Of a stretch of 64,000 nucleotides of DNA, positions 1-11,317 are shown piece by piece (positions within the stretch are counted from its first letter, which is position 1; each line of letters opens with the position of its first letter). The notes under the pieces are model-generated. The model was not told the origin of the DNA. It ran no database searches and was given only the letters and a program-made list of their open reading frames with translations. Source of the DNA: Primulina eburnea (lineage: Eukaryota; Streptophyta; Magnoliopsida; Lamiales; Gesneriaceae); contig NC_133108.1 of NCBI RefSeq assembly GCF_022965805.1, forward strand, positions 22,783,545-22,847,544, read 5' to 3'. The translations under genes and the position numbers were made by a program.

Positions 1-208
1 CTCGGAATCCCTCTCATTCCATGTGGGTCGGTTCATTCATGTTCCCTCCACCTAGAATCCTGCCAGGAGTCTCTCATTGTCCATGCAACCGATGGCACCG
101 GAGATCACCCCCCGCCCTCTTCGGCCCCGGGCCTCACATGCCCACCAGCTTCCACTTGGTTCATCCCCGAACCACACCATACTAAGAGAGGTCGGCTCTG
201 ATACCAAT
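1..208 (-). mobile_element. Cassandra TRIM internal domain, first copy
   Basis: This is the short non-coding internal region between two LTRs of a terminal-repeat retrotransposon in miniature. Read on the minus strand it follows the LTR at 209-457 and begins with a primer-binding site. Base 1 corresponds to base 467 of the second copy, so the next LTR should begin about 9 bases before the window. It has no coding capacity; short ORFs here are chance. TRIMs depend on proteins of other elements for movement. Confidence 0.8.
193..206 (-). other. Primer-binding site, initiator-Met tRNA type
   Basis: The minus strand reads TGGTATCAGAGCCG, which is the usual plant initiator-methionine tRNA primer site. 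It lies two bases inside the LTR edge at 209, as expected for a retrotransposon PBS, and fixes the minus-strand orientation of the element. Confidence 0.85.
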
Positions 209-457
209 TGTAACGGCCCAGATTCGACGACTGTCCTCACTGTATCAAGACGGGTCTTTCCAACGTGCTTATGTCATCACTCACACGCACCCTAGGAAAC
301 TTCCCAAGGGGTCACCCATCCCAAAATTACCCCAAGTCAAGCACGCTTAACTTTGGAGTTCTTATGTGATGAGCTACCGAAAAGAAGATGCACCTTCGGG
401 ATATGAGTAGTACAAATCAAATCTTTTAAGCCCTCTTCAACTGTACAGTCCATTACA
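209..457 (-). mobile_element. Cassandra TRIM LTR
   Basis: The 249-bp LTR is bounded by TGTAA/TTACA inverted termini. On the minus strand it starts TGTAATG and ends GTTACA, directly followed by the PBS. It contains a 5S rRNA-derived stretch, the hallmark of Cassandra elements. Internal-domain sequence on both sides (1-208 and 458-604) gives an internal-LTR-internal order, meaning a tandem or recombined element and not a simple single copy. Confidence 0.85.
285..412 (-). promoter_or_regulatory. 5S rRNA-derived segment in the Cassandra LTR (candidate Pol III promoter)
   Basis: On the minus strand the segment carries recognisable 5S rRNA gene blocks in order: AAGTTAAGCGTGCTTG (bases 353-338, A-box region), GGATGGGTGACC (321-310, C-box region) and TTGGGAAGTTTCC (307-295). 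The intermediate-element region and the 5' part of the gene have diverged. Cassandra LTRs are known to carry such sequences with Pol III promoter potential. It is not a genuine 5S gene, because it sits inside an LTR and has clear mismatches and insertions. Confidence 0.8.
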
Positions 458-604
458 TTGAACAGTCTCGGAATCCCTCTCATTCCCATGTGGGTCGGTT
501 CATTCATGTTCTCTCCACCTAGAAGCCTGCCAGGAGCCGCTCATTGTCCGTGCAACAGATGGCACCGGCGATCACCCCCCGCCTTCTTCGGCCTCGGGCC
601 TCAC
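458..604 (-). mobile_element. Cassandra internal domain, second partial copy
   Basis: Bases 467-604 repeat bases 1-138 with scattered substitutions (for example AGAAGCCTGCCAGGAGCC against AGAATCCTGCCAGGAGTC). The similarity stops abruptly after CCTCACA, so this copy has lost its PBS end and second LTR. It is the far arm of a tandem Cassandra arrangement. Confidence 0.75.
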
Positions 605-829
605 AAAACCCTATTGGAAACTTGGGAGAGGAGGGAAGACTAACATATAAGAACTGACTTTTCCATTCATTTAGAGAAGAAGGGATATCATCAATGAAAC
701 TTTTGTTGATCCAGGCAGTTAAAGTGAAAGTCTCTCATTAAATCAACAAATGAAATAGTAATGAAGGATGGGGGTTGATAAGGAGGTTTTCATTTTAAAA
801 ATCATGTAGGCCGAGACCATTATATGGAA
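605..829. other. No gene seen
   Basis: Low-complexity AT-rich DNA between the Cassandra remnant and the Athila-like element. I see no coding or repeat signal. Its last five bases and the next few include the GGAGT target site of the Athila insertion. Confidence 0.5.
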
Positions 830-834
830 GGAGT

Positions 835-2179
835 TGATATGTGCATTTTGTGCACTTAAATTATCCTTACAGTTCTTATAGATTGTTAGTTTTCTTAGGC
901 AGAATTATGCGTTTTTGTTATTTTTGGTGTGATTGCAGGAATTGAGGTACGACTACGACATGGGCGTGAAAATGAATTAAAATGGCGCTTATGAGAAGAA
1001 GTGTGAGAAAAGCAAGAGCTGAGGGCAATGCATCGGCGCACATGCGCGAATTATTTTCGCGCACATGCGCGACTATGTCAGTGAGTTTTGCGGATATGCG
1101 CCACTCAAGACGCGCACATGCGCGATACAGGCAGAAGGCTCCGCGCATTTGGCGCGCAAGAAGAAGGCCGATACTCAGAAGCACCCGCGCATATGCGCGA
1201 GTCTTGGGCGCGCTAATGCTCGCGGCGCGATATCCAGCAATAAATAGGTTTCGTCGTGTGCATTTTTTAGGGTTCCGAAAATTCTTGTCACAGCCGACAT
1301 ATCACTCGAAAAAGGAGAAAAAGTGAGTACTCACGGAGCACGGGATGCGAAGAACAGAGATAGAAAACGCTGGATCCGAGCACAGAGACGCACTTTCATC
1401 TCTCGCCAACACATTTTTAATTCGGTTCTTTACTTTTATGTTTTTAATGAATACAAGCAGGTTTTGTTTTAATTAAGATTCGAGTATGAACTAATTCTAT
1501 TATCTAGAGATTGATGTCTTGGTTGAACCCATGTTATTGATGTTTTGAATTTTCATGAACTAATTCATCGTGTTTATTTGTGATTTCTTGTCATTAATTC
1601 TTTTGAATTACTGGCCATAATTCGACTGATCTAATAATTGAGATCTAACACTCGAGAGAGGTGATCGAAATTAGGACAGGGTAAATCGCATCGTCAGATG
1701 TTTATAACGTGCAAAAGACGTATAACTTGGGCGAATCCATAAGAGAACCTTGTGTGCATTTATTACGTGTTACATGATTTTGAATAGACATATTAAAATC
1801 AGTAATAGGTAATACAATTCTATTTATCACTGGAAAAAGGGAATAGAAAATATTGTGAGTTCTTGGTTAATAAATACGATGCAATTTAATAACATGTTAA
1901 TTAATTTTGATTTAGCATAGGGAAAACCAGATGAAATCATATCTCTAGATTTATTTACTCATTGAATTTCGACTTTGTGCTAGAATTACACAAATTGTTT
2001 GTTTCTCTGAATTGATTATACATCAACTCTTTTATTTTTTTCTAAATAAAGTTGAACTATGTCAATTATGGTAATTAGTATACAATTTTAAATAATTACT
2101 CTTCGTGGGATCGATATCTGTACTAAAACCAGTACTAAAACTTGAAACCATATACTTGCGGTAGTGAAAATACGCAACA
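835..2179 (+). repeat. Athila-like 5' LTR
   Basis: Starts TGATATGTGCATTTTGTGCA and ends CGCAACA, and aligns along its length with the 3' LTR at 9999-11317. The two differ by many substitutions and indels (1345 against 1319 bp), so this is not a recent insertion. A TATA-like AATAAATAG lies at 1239-1247, just downstream of a cluster of GC-rich palindromes. Confidence 0.85.
1034..1230. repeat. GCGCAYATGCGC palindrome array in Athila 5' LTR
   Basis: About six copies or variants of a 12-14 bp palindrome (GCGCACATGCGCG, GCGCATATGCGCG and decayed forms) are spaced 20-50 bp apart, ending just before the TATA-like box. The matching array in the 3' LTR is at 10198-10360. CpG density is far above the surrounding AT-rich sequence. 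Confidence 0.8.
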
Positions 2180-2185
2180 AGTTTT

Positions 2186-2203
2186 TGGCGCCGTTGCCGG
2201 GGA
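2186..2203 (+). other. Primer-binding site, tRNA-Asp type
   Basis: TGGCGCCGTTGCCGGGGA lies 6 bases after the LTR end. It is the exact complement of the 3' end of plant tRNA-Asp (…TCCCCGGCAACGGCGCCA). This PBS is typical of the Athila group. Confidence 0.9.
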
Positions 2204-2306
2204 GTAAACTGTTTAATTGCATACTAATATCGTTAATAAGTAGGCTTGACTTTAATTTAGATTTTATTTTATTTATTTATTTTGTTACGTTAGAATCTTT
2301 TCTGTT

Positions 2307-4017
2307 TTGCAGTGCATGCTAAGATCGCACAGCCATGATTTGCTTATCTTTGATCCGAAGATCGAAAGAACTGCGAGGAGACTAAGAAAAGCGAGAAGGG
2401 AAGAAATCCAAACAATGGCTGAAAACAAAGAGGACGCAAGATATAACCCGCCAGACGCCATACCTATCAGAGACCACTTCAGACCAGTGATCAACAATCA
2501 TTACTCTGGTATTGCAAGAGGGACCATAAACGAAAACAATTTCGATTTGAAGCCTGTACTGATAAATATTGTTCAACAGAACCAATTTGCTGGAACTGCC
2601 ACTTCTGATCCTCATGTTCATTTAAGTACATTCCTGGAGATCACGGATACGGTAAAAATTAATAATGTTTCTCATGATATTATTAGATTGCGCTTGTTTC
2701 CATTTTCTCTCAGGGACCAGGCAAGAGGATGGCTCCAATCACTTCCTTTTGGAAGTATCACTACATGGCAGGAGCTGGCGACAAAATTTCTTTCTAAATA
2801 TTTTCCCCCAGCTAAGTCTGCACCATTGAAGATTGAGATCAGTACTTTCAGGCAAACTAACTTTGAGCAGCTTTATGAGGCGTGGGAAAGGTACAAAGAG
2901 TTATTGCGGAGGTGCCCTAATCATGGTTTTGAAGACTGGGTCCAGATTGAGCTTTTCTATAACGGTTTGAATGGTCAGACACGGACAACAGTGGATGCAG
3001 CAGCAGGTGGCACGATATTTGCCAAATCTCCTGCTCAATCCTACGACTTGCTTGAGCAGATGACTATTAACAGCTACCAATGGCCGTCTGAGAGGCCAGG
3101 AGTACAGAGACTGCTGGAGTGTATGTTGTGGACCCTATCACATCACTCACTGCGCAAGTATCAGCATTGACTACACAGATAGCGACTATGAATAAAGTGG
3201 GTACATCAAACACTGAGGGACCACCAGTTGTTGTTGAAGAATCATATTTTCCTGAAGAAGTCCAATACATCAACAACAAGAACTTTGGAGGCTATGGAGG
3301 ATATCGAGGTAACCCTCCCCCTAATACTTATCATCTTGGATTGAGAAATCATGAGAATTTTCATATGAAAATAATAAGAATGTATTGAATCCTCCATCGG
3401 GGTTCAATACATCAAATGGGGAAGGGAAGCCATCATTTGAGGATTTAGTTGGGAGTTTTGTTGCTGAATCTGGCAAGAGAATGGCTAGGACTGAGTCTAG
3501 GCTTGACAACCTAGAAACCCACATGGTAAGTATTGGTGCTACCTTGAAAATCCTTGAATCGCAAGTGGGGCAGATAACGAAGCAACTAACGTCTCAACCG
3601 TCAAGCGCAGTTCAAAAGACTGCAAACCCAAATCTGACAGAGGTGAATGCCATTTTTATACATCATGAAGAGATTTGTGTGGTAGGCAGAGAAGAGAAGG
3701 AGGTTGACCTCACACTTTTTTGGGATGAAAAGCTAAATCCAACCAAAAGAGCCCGAGGTAAGAAATCTGAGAGGTATGATTTAAATCAATGCATTGATAT
3801 TTCTTTACTTCCCTACCCCCAGCGTTTTTTACAATTACAAGCTGAATTTCAAAAGAAAAAAGGTCTTGAAGATCTCAAGAACATACACACTAATAATGAG
3901 TTTGTAGATCAGGTGGAAGGTGAAGTTACCGAAGAAACACGAAGAAATCCTCCTCAGAAATTGCTAGATCCCGGTGAATTTATTGTACCATGTGAAATAG
4001 AGGGTGTCATTTATTAG
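2307..4017 (+). pseudogene. Athila-type gag, frameshifted
   Basis: Gag is the retrotransposon capsid precursor. The likely original start is the ATG at 2415 (MAENKEDARYNPPD); the open frame also runs upstream to 2307. The capsid-like part includes RLRLFPFSLRDQARGWLQSL and WQELATKFLSKYFPP, the classic plant gypsy gag core (retrotrans_gag family), within the first open frame to 3170. A frameshift near 3105 moves the reading to the frame of 3119-3388, and another near 3385 moves it to 3385-4017, which runs toward protease. The later part has a glycine-rich patch and a coiled-coil-like stretch (LETHMVSIGATLKILESQV). Three frames are needed to read it, so it is inactive. Confidence 0.8.
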
Positions 4018-4378
4018 AAAAAGCTATCCGTGACTCAGGAGCAAGTATAAATATAATGTGCCAAGTTCTCTCTACGAGAAACTTGGATTGAGCAAGATGA
4101 GATCCACCGAATTAAGCTTGCAGCTGGTAAATAAATTGGTGAAGGTGCCATTGGGTATTGTGGAAGATGTTGAACTGAAGATTGACAAATTGAAAGCTCT
4201 AGCAGAATTCTTGGTACTAGATATGGAGAATAGTCAGGACGTTCACGTCATTCTAGGACGACCATTATTGGCTGCTGTTGGAGCTATCATTGACGTGAAA
4301 CGAGGAAAAATGACCATGGAAGTTGAAAGTCAGCTGGTGGAAATAAGGCCATCCAAGAAATCATACGACCCACCATGA
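3960..4378 (+). pseudogene. Retroviral-type aspartic protease remnant
   Basis: The lead-in GEFIVPCEIEGVIY ends in a stop at 4015-4017. The active-site motif DSGAS followed by INIM is readable at about 4030-4057 in another frame. The open stretch 4058-4378 then gives SSLYEKLGL and the C-terminal protease motif VHVILGRPLLAAVGAIID. Order and motifs match the protease of Athila/Tat elements. One stop and one frameshift disable it. No RT follows, which is unusual because protease is normally fused to RT. Confidence 0.75.
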
Positions 4379-5289
4379 ACAGGAGAAAGTCATGCTGATG
4401 ACGTTAAAACGAGCGCTGTGTGGGAGGCAACCCACATTTATTTATTTTTGCATTCGTTTTACGTTTATTATTTTATTTCAATTTCATAGTTATTACTTTT
4501 AATTTTCCCTATTCGAGTATTAATTTGAATCGTTTTATTTTTGCAGGTAATTTAAAAAAAATAAAAAAAAAAAAGAGGAAATGCGAAAGGCGTATCGACA
4601 CAGTGCATCGCGCATATGCGCGATTTATTTTCGCGCACATGCGCCACTTTGGCAGAAGGTTCGGCGCATATGCGCCACTCAAGGCGCGCACATGCGCGCT
4701 ATAGGCAGTGGACTCGGCGCACATGCGCCGTTCAAGGCGCGCACATGCGCGATATCCAGATTCGAAGAACTTGAGACAGTGAGTTGCGCGCATATGTGCC
4801 GCTCTAAGACGCGCATATGCATGCGACCTAATTTAAGAAAAAAAATGAGGGCATCGCGGCTCGGTTTAACACAACACAACACAGCCACACTCTCTTCCGC
4901 AAATTCACAGCGCCGCCTCCTTAAGAAAATCGATCACCGCCACCGCCTCCAATCACCGACGCCGACCAATGTTCTGACCACAACCCAATTTCTGCCTACA
5001 CTCCGATCTCCCGTCGTTTTCTCGCTCAAGTAAAATTTTATTCAGATTATTGTTCACATCTTGAGCATAGTTGGAATTTATGTCGATCTAGTTGAGGAAC
5101 TTGTGATCTTGTGAAGTGGATACTTCGATTTATTCTAAATCATTTCGTGATTGGATGTGCACGGTATATTGCTAACCGGATAGTTGGTGGATGAGATTAT
5201 ATCTGCTACGCACGTTGGCGTGATTATCAGTGATTAGTGCTTTTCGTTTGTTGAATTTAAAGTGTGGTTGTAAGCATTTTTTAATTGAG
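4379..5289 (+). other. Post-pol spacer of the Athila-like element
   Basis: Begins shortly before an 18-bp imperfect palindrome TGTGGGAGGCAACCCACA (4419-4436), a motif I recall after pol in Athila-type elements. An AT-rich leader, a GC-rich palindrome array (4600-4820) and sequence ending near TTTCTCGCTCAAG follow before the next ORF. Small ORFs here are products of the palindromes and not genes. Confidence 0.6.
4600..4822. repeat. GCGCAYATGCGC palindrome array inside the element
   Basis: Eight units (GCGCATATGCGCG, GCGCACATGCGCC, GGCGCATATGCGCC and relatives) are spaced roughly 20-35 bp apart. The phrases between them (CTCAAGGCGCGCACATGCGC, TAGGCAG, GCGATATCCAG) are shared with the arrays in this element's LTRs, so the internal array and the LTR arrays have a common origin. 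Confidence 0.8.
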
Positions 5290-6440
5290 ATGGCACAGAA
5301 GAAGAAATCAAAGAAGGGCGCCTCCTCCTCTTCAAGCTTCGACTCTCACAGATTTTGGAATGAGGAGCCCAGCAAGTGTATGAGAGCTCGATGACTCGGT
5401 CTATCATCTCGGAGAGGGAATTTAATTTATCGATAGCGCGTGGTATGATTGTGAATGAACTGGAACGGAGACAATGGGTTGAATTTGCTCACCCTCCTCT
5501 AGATTATGTGATTTCTATTGTGCGAGAGTTCTATGCCAATCTTCGGATACGGCATGACGAGTCGAAAGTACTGGTGCGAGGTAAATTAGTATCGTTTGAT
5601 TCTCAAACGATAAATATGATCTATCAGATGCCAAGCCTCGAAGAAGACGAGTACGGTGAATTCCTAGAAGATGGGGTTAATTATTCAGCGGTCATTCGGA
5701 CCGTATGTCAGGCAGGTGCCACATGTAAAATGAGCTCGAGTGCTCCGATTTCCCTAAAGAAATCTGATATGGGCCCCAATGCAAGTGCGTGGACATCGTT
5801 CATATTGGCCCGGGTTCTCCCATCCTCGCACTACCATGACGTAACCAAAGACAAAGTTGCACTTGTCTTTGCTATTTTGGTGAGTAAATCTGTTGACTTG
5901 GGGAAAATAATATATGGATCGATCATGAGAGCCGGCACAGGATTAGCCACGGTCGCCCTTCCATGCCCTCACATTGTTACCGAGCTATGCAGACTGGCCG
6001 GCATCTCCTGGTCGCCTGATGAACAAGTGCTTAAGTCGAAGGCTCCTATTGTTGCTTTCTTTGGAGCCGCGTCCTATGTTCCCCATGAGTTCTCGGACGA
6101 AGAGGAACCCCCAAAGTCACGGCTTCCACCACCACCTGCAGCAACCAGAGAGCGCAGGGGAGACAGATTGAGGCGACTAGAAAATGAGATGCAGGATCAG
6201 AGGCAGTTACTCGTCGAGCAACGCCAGGTGCTGAATTCGCTTCAGTACCGCACCGACCACTTCATGGGGTACATGATGGACTTCACCTCCATGCTTGCTC
6301 AGCGGTTCCCACCTATAGGTACAGAGGATCCCATGTTTTCCCAGCCACCTGCATGGCCACCACAGTATCCAAGACCTACTCCACAGGCTCCACCCCAACA
6401 CATGGACGAAGATGTTGATGATGTTGACGGCGAGCACTGA
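5290..6440 (+). pseudogene. Athila extra ORF (plant transposon protein domain), one frameshift
   Basis: The long open frame 5376-6440 (354 codons) begins inside a conserved region (SEREFNLSIARGMIVNELER) and ends with proline-rich and acidic tails. The better start is the ATG at 5290, which opens MAQKKKSKKGASSSSS; a one-base frameshift near 5375 separates the two parts. The conserved core resembles the putative plant transposon protein domain found downstream of pol in Athila-type elements, in the position sometimes called env-like. A basic, coiled-coil-prone stretch (RLRRLENEMQDQRQLLVEQR) lies near codons 265-290 of the longer frame. I see no signal peptide or membrane segment, so an envelope role is not supported. 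Function is unknown. Confidence 0.65.
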
Positions 6441-6890
6441 CGCTCGTCGTGGGAGGTATGATTGTCCCATTCTTTCTTGTTTATACATTGAGGACAATGT
6501 ATATTTTAAGTTTGGGGGGTGATTTGAGTTGATTTGATACTTTAGTGTTTAATTTTGATGATGCTTTAGTGTTTAATTTTGATGTTCATTTATTTTTAAA
6601 AATAATAGTTAATTTAGTCTTTATGTCCCTTTTTAGTCGCTAATTTTTTGTTTAGAATTGTGGAATTAAGGTGATAACCAAACAATGATGAGAGTTGACT
6701 CGAAACACATGTTGTCCCATGATTACGAATCTAAATGCATGCTATCTTTACTTAACTGTTTACACATTAACTCATGATTGCTATGATTGTTGATACATCC
6801 GATGCTAAAAGAGTGCTCATGTGATTTGGGATTTGGAATGTATGGATGGACTCCAAAACCTACATGTTGATTACTTGTTATTGAGTTGCA
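6441..6890 (+). other. Athila 3' non-coding region, first part
   Basis: Contains GAGGACAATGTATATTTTAAG followed by TTTGGGGGGTG at 6510-6520, a purine-rich motif that resembles a second polypurine tract. No coding signal. It is interrupted at 6891 by a copia LTR. Confidence 0.5.
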
Positions 6891-9002
6891 TGTGAAAGGG
6901 ATCGATTTTAGGTGACCGAAATGCACAACGGAAGCTCAAAAATTTCGGTTTTTACATGGAAAAATTCGGCCACCGTATGTACTAGGTGTAGCATATACAA
7001 AAACAAACTATGACATTCATAGGGTGTTGAGAAATCGTTACCTATCAATCTCAAATATTGATGTAATGGCTCCAACCAAGTTGTAAACAACCTGGCTCTT
7101 CAAAGGATGACAATCTACAAGCTTCACCTTGTTCTTGAATCTTTCCTTCAAAATTAGGTCCACCACCAACAAGCTAGATCCACTCTAATTTTGCACTAGA
7201 AAAATTAGAGTATTTTTCTTTGAGAAGTGTGTTCTTTCATCAACAATTGAAGAAAGAAAAATTGGAGAATTTTGGCTTCAAATTTTCGTCCAAAAAGGGT
7301 GGGGAGGAGAGAAGGGAAGACTTTTCTTGGTTGGGGAAAAAGTTAAAGCCAAAAGGTTGCATGCCAAGCTTTGAACATTGAAAAAATTGTCTCCCAACTC
7401 TTCACCTCCCCATGCACATTCTATTTGGGCTTGTAACAATTACAAGGCTCATGGACTTTTATTTAAATGTCTCAAACACATTTGAGACCATTTAAACATT
7501 ACTTGATTTTACTCAAGCCCACTAGTTTAATAATTATTTCTAATTGGGCTCTACAAGGCCCAATGTTTCTTAATTAATCCAACACTTGAATTAATTTAAT
7601 CATTTGAACTCTACTAGGTCCACTAGTGTTTAATTAATTCAACACTTGAATTAATTTAATTTAGTCCATAATAATGTATATGAAAATCATAATTTTCAAA
7701 TACATTACTCGTTTGGCCAACTTTTAATTTAGGAACACTTCCTCAAATTAAATGTTACATTCTCCTTATAGAAGTCATACTTCTATTCTATTTACGCTTA
7801 TAAACTCCTTTATAAGCCGTTCAACACATTGAACTATTTTACTTCTCAACGGGATCTAGAAAGTTAGAACTTGTGTGACCCTCAATGGTTCATTGATACA
7901 ACTAGCCGTGGGTTCACATCTCCATGTGATTCGGACTAAACATGTCCTTATACGAGCATACCCCAATTGCTCCATTCTTAGTTATCAACTCTTTGATAAC
8001 AAGAACGTCAGAACTCAAGTCTGATAGTACCCAACCAATCATGTTAAACGCCTAGCAGCATCGCTTACATGATTCCCTAGTTATCAAATGATAGTGCCTG
8101 CAAGAACCATTCAATTATGGTTAGCGTACAGTACGGTCCCTTCAACTCATATATCCCGACCGATTCGACAACCATTGGTATATCGAGAGTTGTCAATGAA
8201 TCGATACTATGTGTCATGTTGTAGTTGCATCGATGGTGTAATCTATGAAACCCCTTTCATAATTACCACCATACTCTGATCAGAGATTTCATACTACATA
8301 CACATAGGATATCCATACCCGAGGTAAGCGGTGAATCCCCGACTACAATGCATCGACTCCTATATGTTTCGACAGAACACCCAACCTTGCCACCTGATGA
8401 CCTCTTGAGAGTCGGTAAACAAGTCAAAGTGTAATGCTAGCACATAGAGTCTCAATGTTGTCTCGGGTCATAAGGACTAATGGTGTACAACCATAAACTA
8501 GGACGTTTCCACTAGATAAGTGAGAACCACTTGGAAAGTCCTTTATGGAGGGTTGTTCAGTGCTCTCTACCAGGAGCACCTATCTGCATGCTCGGACATC
8601 ACAATGTCCCCTACCAATGAAACATGGTACTCACATCGCAGATACTAGTCTCGAACTCGAGCGGCCTATATCCTTCTTAGCGGCGGCTGAATCGACTAGG
8701 AACTGTTTAGAATATACAGTATTCCAAATATGAGTTTCATGATATTCATCCTATGAGCATCTCATATTCTTTCTACTATTTGCATATTCAAGGGCTTTAT
8801 CTATGCAACTAACATGGGTATACAGATAAAGATGTGCCAAAATAATAATTTCAAATATTATTAAAATAAAGATCGTTTATACATAGAAAGCAGTCTAGAA
8901 CTTGGTTTGCCACTCTTCGAGGAGAGATACGGGTATTTTATGACTTAAAGATGATTTAGGCGACTTTTGGAACGTTTGAGCCTTTCAAGCCTACCCATAA
9001 CA
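6891..9002 (-). mobile_element. Ty1/copia solo LTR nested in the Athila-like element
   Basis: On the minus strand it starts TGTTATGGGTAGGCTTGAAAGG and ends near CCCTTTCACA. Blocks match, in reverse, the LTRs at 55732 and 62638. Examples are ACCATTAGTCCTTATGACCC, the palindrome-like GACTCTCAAGAGGTCATCAG, and the phrase giving GGATATCCTATGTG. It is therefore a diverged relative of that LTR family, about 2.1 kb long. No internal domain or second LTR is present. I could not find a matching TSD (flanks TTGCA and TCATA), so the exact ends may be off by a few bases. Confidence 0.7.
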
Positions 9003-9998
9003 TCATATTATACCCTAGTGTCCTATGTTTGAGCTTAATGAAAATCGAATGGAGTGTGCCAAGGCACACAAAAGCCCCCATTCATATCAATTCTAAATCC
9101 TTACGTCAACTACCAACTTTTGAGCACATACACTATTACCTACCGAAAACTGAGAGAAAACGAACATGTGTATCACTACAAAAGTTCTTCTCCTTTGTGC
9201 GCATATAAGAATATCATTGAAAAAAAGGGAGAAATGTTGAGAAAGGGAGAAGGAAAAAGTTGCATACAAAATAAAAGAGTATGACGTATTGATGTGAAAA
9301 AGAGGACAAAATGATGAATATGTTGTGGTAAAGCAAGTGGCTGTGAAATAAGAGGAAGAAGGAGAAGCGTGTTGAAAAATAAATTGGTTGGTTTCTCTCA
9401 CTTTTGATTCCCTACCTTCATTTGTAGCCATTAACCATAGCCTAACGTTATAAGCTTAAAAGACCTATTAACCGAGTCACACGTACCCAATATACTAGTG
9501 GAGAAGAGTTGTCAAAGTTAAGCCTACGGACACTTGAAAAATGCTGTCGATAGACACAAAATTTGACTGTGTACATGTGCGCATCTCATGATATTGGATT
9601 TTATTTGGTTAATTATTGTCTCCATATTACCACTTTATTTAGCCAAATGTTACCCTATAAGTCATGTTGATTTGTGAAGATAAATGTGTGTCTCAATGAT
9701 TTTGCTAATTACATGTGTGTCGAGGAGTCCAAAATTTTATGAAATGAAAAGTTATGAACTTATCTTTGCTTTTGGAGTGGGTAAACGAGAATAGCAGAAC
9801 ACACACGCACGTGAACTGTGAGTAATGTGGCATGTGTTTGATTCAATATGATGGGGACTGTAATCTCTGAGGCTAGTGGTTATCCTTTTTTTCCACAATT
9901 CTTGTCCGTCAGTTATTTTCTTTAGGTGTTGAGTCTAGTTAGTTAATGTTTTATTTTATTTTGCTCGGGACTAGCAAAACTTTAAGTTTGGGGGGGTT
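9003..9998 (+). other. Athila 3' non-coding region, second part, with polypurine tract
   Basis: No coding signal. It ends with CTAGCAAAACTTTAAG then TTTGGGGGGG (9987-9996), the polypurine tract that primes plus-strand synthesis, immediately before the 3' LTR at 9999. Confidence 0.65.
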
Positions 9999-11317
9999 TG
10001 ATAAGTGCATTTTGTGCACTTAAATTATCCTTACAATTCTTATAGATTGTTAGTTTTCTTGGGCAGAATTATGTGTTTTTGTTATTTTTTGTGTGATTGC
10101 AGGAATTTAGGTACGACTACGACATGGGCGTGAAAATGAATTAAAATGGCGCTTATGAGAAGAAGTGTGAGAAAAGCAAGAGCTGAGGGCAATGCATCGG
10201 CACACATGCGCGACTATGGCAGTGAGTTTTGCGCATATGCGCCACTCAAGGCGCGCACATGCGCGATACAGGCAGAAGGCTCCGCGCAATGGCGCGCATA
10301 GACTGATACTCAGAAGCACCCACGCATATGCGCGAGTGTTGGGCGCGCCAATGCTCGCGACGCGATATCCAGCAATAAATAGGTTTCATCGTGGGCATTT
10401 TTGAGGGTTCCGAAAATTCTTGTCACAGCCGACATATCACTCGAAAAAGGAGAAAAATTGAGTATTCACGGAGCACGGGACGCGAAGAATAGAGATAGAA
10501 AACGCTGGATCCGGACACGGAGACGCACTTTCATCTCTCGCCAACACGTTCTTAATTCGGTTCTTTAATTTTATGTTTTTAATGAATAAAAACAGGTTTT
10601 GTATTAATTTAGATTCGAGTATGAACTAATTCCATTATCTAGAGATTGATGTAGTCTTGGTTGAACCCATGTTATTGATGTTTTGAATTTTCATGAATTA
10701 ATTCATCGTGTTTATTTGTGATTTCTTTTCATTAATGCTTTTGAATTACTGGCCATAATTCGACTGATCTAATAATTGAGATCTAACACTCGAGAGAGAT
10801 GATCGAAATTAGGACAGGGAAAATCGCATCGTCAGATGTTTATAACGTGCAAAAGACGTATAACTTTGGCGAATCCATAAGAGAACCTTGTGTGCATTTA
10901 TTACGTGTTACATGATTTTGAATAGACATATTAAAATCAGTAATAGGTAATACAGTTCTATTTATCACTTGAAAAAGGGAATAGAAAATATTGTGAGTTC
11001 TTGGTTAATAAATACGATGCAATTTAATAACATGTTAATTAATTTTGATTTAGCATAGGGGAAACCAGATGAAATCATATCTCTAGATTTATTTACTCAT
11101 TGAATTTCTATTGTGTGCTAGAATTACACAAATTGTTAGTTTCTCTGAATTGATTATACACCAATTCTTTGATTTTTTTCTAAATAAAGTTGAACTGTGT
11201 CAATTATGGTACTTAGGATACAATTTTAAATAATTACTCTTCGTGGGATCGATATCTGTACTCAAACAAGTACTAAAACTTGACACCGTATACTTACGGT
11301 AGCGAAAATACGCAACA
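9999..11317 (+). repeat. Athila-like 3' LTR
   Basis: Starts TGATAAGTGCATTTTGTGCA and ends CGCAACA, followed directly by the GGAGT duplication. It has the same palindrome cluster (10198-10360, fewer units than the 5' LTR) and TATA-like AATAAATAG (10373-10381). Length differs from the 5' LTR mainly by loss of palindrome units. Confidence 0.85.

Larger units (their letters stand above)
835..11317 (+). mobile_element. Athila-like Ty3/gypsy retrotransposon, pol-less
   Basis: The element has two LTRs (835-2179 and 9999-11317) and a PBS matching the 3' end of tRNA-Asp. It then carries an Athila-type gag, a broken aspartic protease, a downstream extra ORF, a long 3' non-coding region and a G-rich polypurine tract at 9985-9996. 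The flanking 5-bp repeats GGAGT at 830-834 and 11318-11322 match exactly, so the boundaries are well supported. There is no reverse transcriptase, RNase H or integrase between protease and extra ORF; the sequence passes directly to a post-pol spacer. A copia solo LTR is nested at 6891-9002. The element is non-autonomous and its gag and protease are frame-broken. Confidence 0.85.

Noticed and set aside
285..412. 5S rRNA gene
   Set aside because: Sequence has insertions and mismatches and lies inside a Cassandra LTR next to a PBS.
5290..6440. Envelope protein in the Athila-like element
   Set aside because: No signal peptide or transmembrane segment is visible, so I call it only an extra ORF of unknown function.
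6886..9007. Target-site duplication for the nested copia solo LTR
   Set aside because: Flanks TTGCA and TCATA do not match, and shifting the boundaries did not give a convincing pair.
9093..9431. Minus-strand ORF of 112 codons in the Athila 3' region
   Set aside because: No domain, low-complexity Ser/Phe-rich composition, and located in known non-coding sequence of the element.
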